Assembly: GCF_004114535.1 (NCBI RefSeq)
Contig: NZ_LBJC01000077.1
Span: 1 to 64,000 of the forward strand
Source: Bradyrhizobium nanningense
GTDB taxonomy: Bacteria > Pseudomonadota > Alphaproteobacteria > Rhizobiales > Xanthobacteraceae
DNA: 64,000 bases
Reading direction: 5' to 3'
Numbering within the stretch: position 1 is the first letter of the stretch; every line of letters starts with the position of its first letter. This document shows positions 61,132 through 64,000 of the stretch, in pieces. Position numbers and translations under genes: made by a program. A model generated the notes under the pieces. That model did not search any database and was not told the DNA's origin. It saw nothing but the letters and a program-made list of their open reading frames with translations.

Positions 61132-61560
61132 TCAGCCCTGCAGATTTCGCAGCGAGAGTGGCAGGTGGGCCATGAGCTTTTCGAATTCGCCCTGATCCAG
61201 CCGTTCCCACAGGACCTCGTAAACGCCGCGAGCCGCCGCAAGCGGGTTTATCGGAAACTGCGGGGGAAGCTCCCTGACGATATGTTCGGCAAACTCCTCG
61301 ACGTGACGTTCCTTGGTGGGAGTTCCCGCCATGTGCCAGCCTTCATAGTAGATGCCGCGCACCATGATCGGTAGCTGTGCACCGAGCTTGACGGCGACCT
61401 CAGGCGGCAGCCGGTCGCGCAGCGCATGCAGGACGGCTCGCAATGCACTGTAGGCGTGATGACGGTTCTCCAAGGCAAGCTGCTCATCGATTGCCTTGAG
61501 CCAAACATTCGTTTCCTGGACCGTATGGTCCAAAGCGGTCACACCTGTGGACGTGCTCAT
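61132..61560 (-). CDS. DUF2267-family protein
   Basis: 142 residues from the ATG at 61560 (GGGAG upstream); an ATG six codons earlier is also in frame. HAYSALRAVLHALRDRLPPEVAVKLGAQLPIMVRGIYYEGW, cited here only by its first and last motifs, is the DUF2267 core, with GVYEVLWERLDQGEFEKLMAHLP as the second repeat. Function unknown; members are frequent in stress and low-oxygen regulons. The next gene on this strand follows after 15 bp. Confidence 0.85.
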   Translation of the reverse strand: MSTSTGVTALDHTVQETNVWLKAIDEQLALENRHHAYSALRAVLHALRDRLPPEVAVKLGAQLPIMVRGIYYEGWHMAGTPTKERHVEEFAEHIVRELPPQFPINPLAAARGVYEVLWERLDQGEFEKLMAHLPLSLRNLQG

Positions 61561-61762
61561 GCTGTTGCTCCCGGTCATAGAAGGTCAGCAATTAGTTGCC
61601 GCCCTGCGCCAGGTCGCTTTGACGTGCCGCAAAGTTTTGTGTGAGCGGGAGCAAAAAGGAAAGCCGCCGGAGTTGGGGGCGCCCCGGCGGCGGAGGCTGC
61701 GTGGTGTGGGTTTTGGGGGGATCCACGCACTAAAAAAATTACAGAACCGACGTTGGGTCTTG

Positions 61763-61776
61763 TTGATGGAGATCAA
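61763..61776. promoter_or_regulatory. FNR/FixK-type box
   Basis: TTGATGGAGATCAA, a perfect TTGAT-N4-ATCAA palindrome. It is centred 72 bp before the RaiA-CSD start; a class II activator position would set transcription near 61811. It is also 200 bp from the divergent DUF2267 gene. Signals control by FixK2 or another FNR-type factor under low oxygen. Confidence 0.75.
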
Positions 61777-61841
61777 GTCCGATCTGCAATGTATCAAGCA
61801 GCATTGTTTCGATTAGCGCGCCTTATCTGAGGAGGAAGATC

Positions 61842-62408
61842 ATGCAAACTCCTGCTCGAATCGAATTCGAAAACTTGGCCCCGACCTCGGAACTGCAAGC
61901 TGCGATCGACCAGCACATCTCCGATCTGGAAAAGCGCTACGGTCGAGCGACAGCAGGGCGCGTCATCGTGCGAGGCCCCCGTGATTGCCACAAGACGGGC
62001 GGTCAATATCAGGTGAGCATCCGGCTTGCCCTTCCCGAAGGGCGCGAGGTCGATGTCGGACGGACGCCCAAGGAAGACGAACGGTACGCGGATCTGACCT
62101 TTGCTGTGGATGATGCATTCAAGCGCGCGCGACGGCAGTTGCAGGACCAAGCGCGCCTCATGAACGGCCAAACCAAGGTTCATGAAGAGCAACCGGTTGG
62201 GACCGTGCTCCGGATTGATCCAAGCGGTGAGTTCGGCTTTCTCGCGGCTGCTGATGGACACGAGATCTATTTCAATTGCCACAGTGTTCTGGAGAACCGC
62301 GCGAACATCGCCGTGGGCGCGCATGTCAGCTATCATGAGGAAATGGGCGAGAAGGGACCGCAGGCGAGCACGGTCAGGGTTCTCAGCGGACACGGCATGC
62401 GCGCATAG
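61842..62408 (+). CDS. RaiA/HPF-like ribosome-associated domain fused to a cold-shock domain
   Basis: 188 residues, GAGGAGG before the ATG. Residues about 5-105 are a RaiA/HPF-type domain (ELQAAIDQHISDLEKRYGR, FAVDDAFKRARRQLQDQ). Residues about 117-183 are a cold-shock/S1-like fold (GTVLRIDPSGEFGFLAAADG, IYFNCHSVLEN, VSYHEEMGEKGPQAS). The fusion suggests a ribosome-hibernation or mRNA-protecting factor. Expression from the FixK-type box implies use under oxygen limitation. Confidence 0.88.
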   Translation: MQTPARIEFENLAPTSELQAAIDQHISDLEKRYGRATAGRVIVRGPRDCHKTGGQYQVSIRLALPEGREVDVGRTPKEDERYADLTFAVDDAFKRARRQLQDQARLMNGQTKVHEEQPVGTVLRIDPSGEFGFLAAADGHEIYFNCHSVLENRANIAVGAHVSYHEEMGEKGPQASTVRVLSGHGMRA

Positions 62409-62490
62409 GTGGCTTCAGATGGCGAATTGGTAGTGCGCGACCATGGATAGTAGCTGGATGCCTCGCGACGCCTTGACGAGGAGTGATCGA

Positions 62491-63468
62491 ATGCGCTTGT
62501 TCGCTCTGCATGGAAGTTCTGAGTTGGGCGAGCAAATCGCTACCTCGTTGGGCTGCAGGCTTGCAGCTCATGAGGAGCGCAGTTTCGAAGACGGCGAACA
62601 TAAGGTACGGCCGCTCGATACGGTTGCCGGTCACGACGTCTACGTCGTTCACAGCCTTCACGGAGGTCCCGTCGAGAGTCCGAATGACAAGCTTTGCCGT
62701 CTGCTCTTCTTCATCGGTGCGCTGAAGGACGCAGGGGCCACGAGCGTGACCGCGGTCACGCCCTATCTCTGCTACGCAAGAAAGGATCGTCGAACAAAAG
62801 AGAACGATCCTGTGACCATACGCTACCTGGCCTCTCTCTTCGAGGCGATCGGTGCAAGCAGAATCGTCACACTCGACGTGCATAACGAGGCTGCCTTCGA
62901 GAACGCGTTTCGCTGTCCCTCCATTGCACTTACGACGGCGCCGTTGCTGATCGGAAAGATCAAATCGATGGCGGGCGACAGGCCGATCAGCATCGTCTCG
63001 CCCGATCTGGGTGGTGGCAAGCGAGCCGATCTGTTGCGCGAAGCACTCGAGAAAGCGCTACAGAAACCGGTTGGAATGGCGTTCGTCGAGAAGCATCGCA
63101 GCTCTGGCCGTGTGTCGGGTGACCTTTTTGCCGGCGAGGTGTCTGATGCGTTTTGCGTGGTTGTTGACGATCTGATCAGCAGCGGTGGAACTCTCGTCCG
63201 TGCGGCGAAGGCGGCGCGGGCTCATGGAGCGAGAAACGTCATCGCTTGCGTGGCCCATGGCCTGTTCATGCCGGGGGCTGAAACAGCGCTTGCGGATGCG
63301 TCGATCGACCGCATCATCGCCACGGACACTGTTCCGTCGTTCCGGCTGCCTCCGGGGCCGGTGCTTGCAAAGCTTGACGTGATTTCGGCCGCGCCGCTGC
63401 TGGCCGAGGCCATCCGGCGGCTGCATCACAACGAGTCCCTGGCCGATCTGTTGATGTATCAGGCCTGA
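62491..63468 (+). CDS. Ribose-phosphate pyrophosphokinase paralogue
   Basis: 325 residues from the ATG at 62491 (GAGGAG 8 bp upstream). PRPP synthetase with RSFEDGEHKVRP, ATP-flap YARKDRRTKENDPVT, DVHNEAAFENAF and the PRPP loop VVVDDLISSGGT. The divergent VVHSLHGGPVESPNDKLCRL in place of the usual QST-type block suggests a second, non-housekeeping paralogue. 82 bp after the RaiA-CSD gene in the same direction, probably in the same FixK-controlled unit. Confidence 0.9.
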   Translation: MRLFALHGSSELGEQIATSLGCRLAAHEERSFEDGEHKVRPLDTVAGHDVYVVHSLHGGPVESPNDKLCRLLFFIGALKDAGATSVTAVTPYLCYARKDRRTKENDPVTIRYLASLFEAIGASRIVTLDVHNEAAFENAFRCPSIALTTAPLLIGKIKSMAGDRPISIVSPDLGGGKRADLLREALEKALQKPVGMAFVEKHRSSGRVSGDLFAGEVSDAFCVVVDDLISSGGTLVRAAKAARAHGARNVIACVAHGLFMPGAETALADASIDRIIATDTVPSFRLPPGPVLAKLDVISAAPLLAEAIRRLHHNESLADLLMYQA

Positions 63469-64000
63469 CGCGTCCTGCTCGATTCACGGGCGAGGAGCTG
63501 TTCGAGCCGCTTGGCGTCGGCTTCGGCAAGGGCGAGGTAGGCATGCGCGAGACGCGGCCACTTTTCCGGTGTACGCGGATGCGGATCAATCAGATGCGCA
63601 ATTGAAAGGCGGGCGCGCAGCATCGCCCGGCCGATTCGATAGAACAAGAAGACGCCGCTTGCCGGGTCATCGTGCAGCTTTCGCGCAAGGCGTTGCCGAA
63701 CCGCATCGCCGAACCAGCGAGCGCCGAGCCTCTCGCATTCCAGGTGCAGAAACGCGATCTCGTCCAAGGCGTCGTTCGCCCGCAAGCGGGAGTTGAACTC
63801 GAGACAATCGATGATTGGGAATGGAGGGCTGAGCCAGATATGCTCAGGTCTCAGGTCGCCGTGGCCATCGACGATCAGCCTTCGGGAGGCCCGGTCAGCC
63901 AGCAGTCGAGCACCATGTTTGAGAAACCGTAGCTGAACGGACGCGATACGTAAAATCTTGCCACGCGGTAGGTCGAAACGAGCATTTAGCAGCATTTGCC
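63459..64000 (-). CDS. Phosphotransferase (APH-like) family protein, 5' part outside the window
   Basis: C-terminal 180 or so residues of a kinase-like protein; the frame is open to the window edge. IVDGHGDLRPEHIWL is the catalytic loop (Asp in HGD) and PPFPIIDCLEFNSRLR the metal-binding Asp segment of the APH/choline-kinase fold. Relatives of this type are fused to a C-terminal AAA kinase domain or stand alone as about 350-residue proteins. Its stop overlaps the PRPP synthetase 3' end by ten bases. Confidence 0.8.
   Translation of the reverse strand, partial: QMLLNARFDLPRGKILRIASVQLRFLKHGARLLADRASRRLIVDGHGDLRPEHIWLSPPFPIIDCLEFNSRLRANDALDEIAFLHLECERLGARWFGDAVRQRLARKLHDDPASGVFLFYRIGRAMLRARLSIAHLIDPHPRTPEKWPRLAHAYLALAEADAKRLEQLLARESSRTRQA

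Noticed and set aside
1..64000. CRISPR arrays, tRNA or rRNA genes, prophage
   Set aside because: No regularly spaced repeats, cloverleaf-like or rRNA sequences, and no phage structural genes were seen on either strand.

Overview
The window looks like chromosomal DNA of an alphaproteobacterium of the Rhizobiales, most probably Bradyrhizobium or a close relative. The reasons are high GC content, many GTG/TTG starts, several small proteins I know mainly from Bradyrhizobium, a perfect FNR/FixK-type box, and a furan-acid catabolic cluster of the kind reported in B. japonicum. Genus is inference; no rRNA or tRNA gene was seen.

Region 1 (about 1-25 kb) is an accessory, mosaic stretch rich in alpha/beta-hydrolases, with two insertion sequences and several broken genes. 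Its centre is a 955-residue winged-helix/NTPase/TPR regulator (7521-10388). Around it lie a hydrolase-epimerase pair, an EmrAB-type efflux pair, a cupin/VOC/FMN-reductase/hydrolase/redoxin operon, a broken Tat hydrolase with an Ohr peroxidase, and an SDR/tautomerase pair. Five of these units carry the same roughly 30-bp element, with a near-identical 20-bp core, 55-75 bp before the first start codon, and a sixth carries a shortened version. This looks like an undescribed electrophile/peroxide-stress regulon whose likely regulator is the 955-residue protein. Several enzymes here have lost hallmark catalytic residues.

Region 2 (24.7-38.4 kb) is a furan-carboxylate catabolic island: an orphan TctC-type binding protein, a LysR regulator, UbiX and UbiD (HmfG/HmfF-like, 2,5-furandicarboxylate decarboxylation), an AraC regulator, a three-subunit molybdenum hydroxylase (HmfABC-like, 2-furoyl-CoA dehydrogenase) whose large subunit is fused to a CoxG domain, a furoyl-CoA synthetase (HmfD-like), a crotonase (HmfE-like) and an MFS carrier. 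No HmfH-type oxidase is present.

Region 3 (38.7-45.4 kb) is a ribitol uptake and catabolism operon: AraC regulator, a sugar ABC transporter (binding protein, single-domain ATPase, permease), ribitol 2-dehydrogenase and a pentulose kinase.

Region 4 (45.5-56 kb) is a phosphodiester/polyol scavenging region: UgpBAE-like transporter without its ATPase, a glycerophosphodiesterase, a Tat-exported PhoD phosphatase, a SorC-family regulator and a zinc polyol dehydrogenase. A shared operator-like sequence precedes ugpB and the dehydrogenase. A GpdQ-type phosphodiesterase fused to an inositol-monophosphatase domain follows, with the tail of a second lost binding protein just upstream of it.

Region 5 (56-64 kb) holds small conserved proteins, remnants (DNA ligase, PEBP protein) and a stress cluster: Hsp20, DUF2267 protein, hydrolase, a RaiA/HPF-cold-shock fusion behind a FixK-type box, and a PRPP synthetase paralogue. 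The last gene runs off the window.
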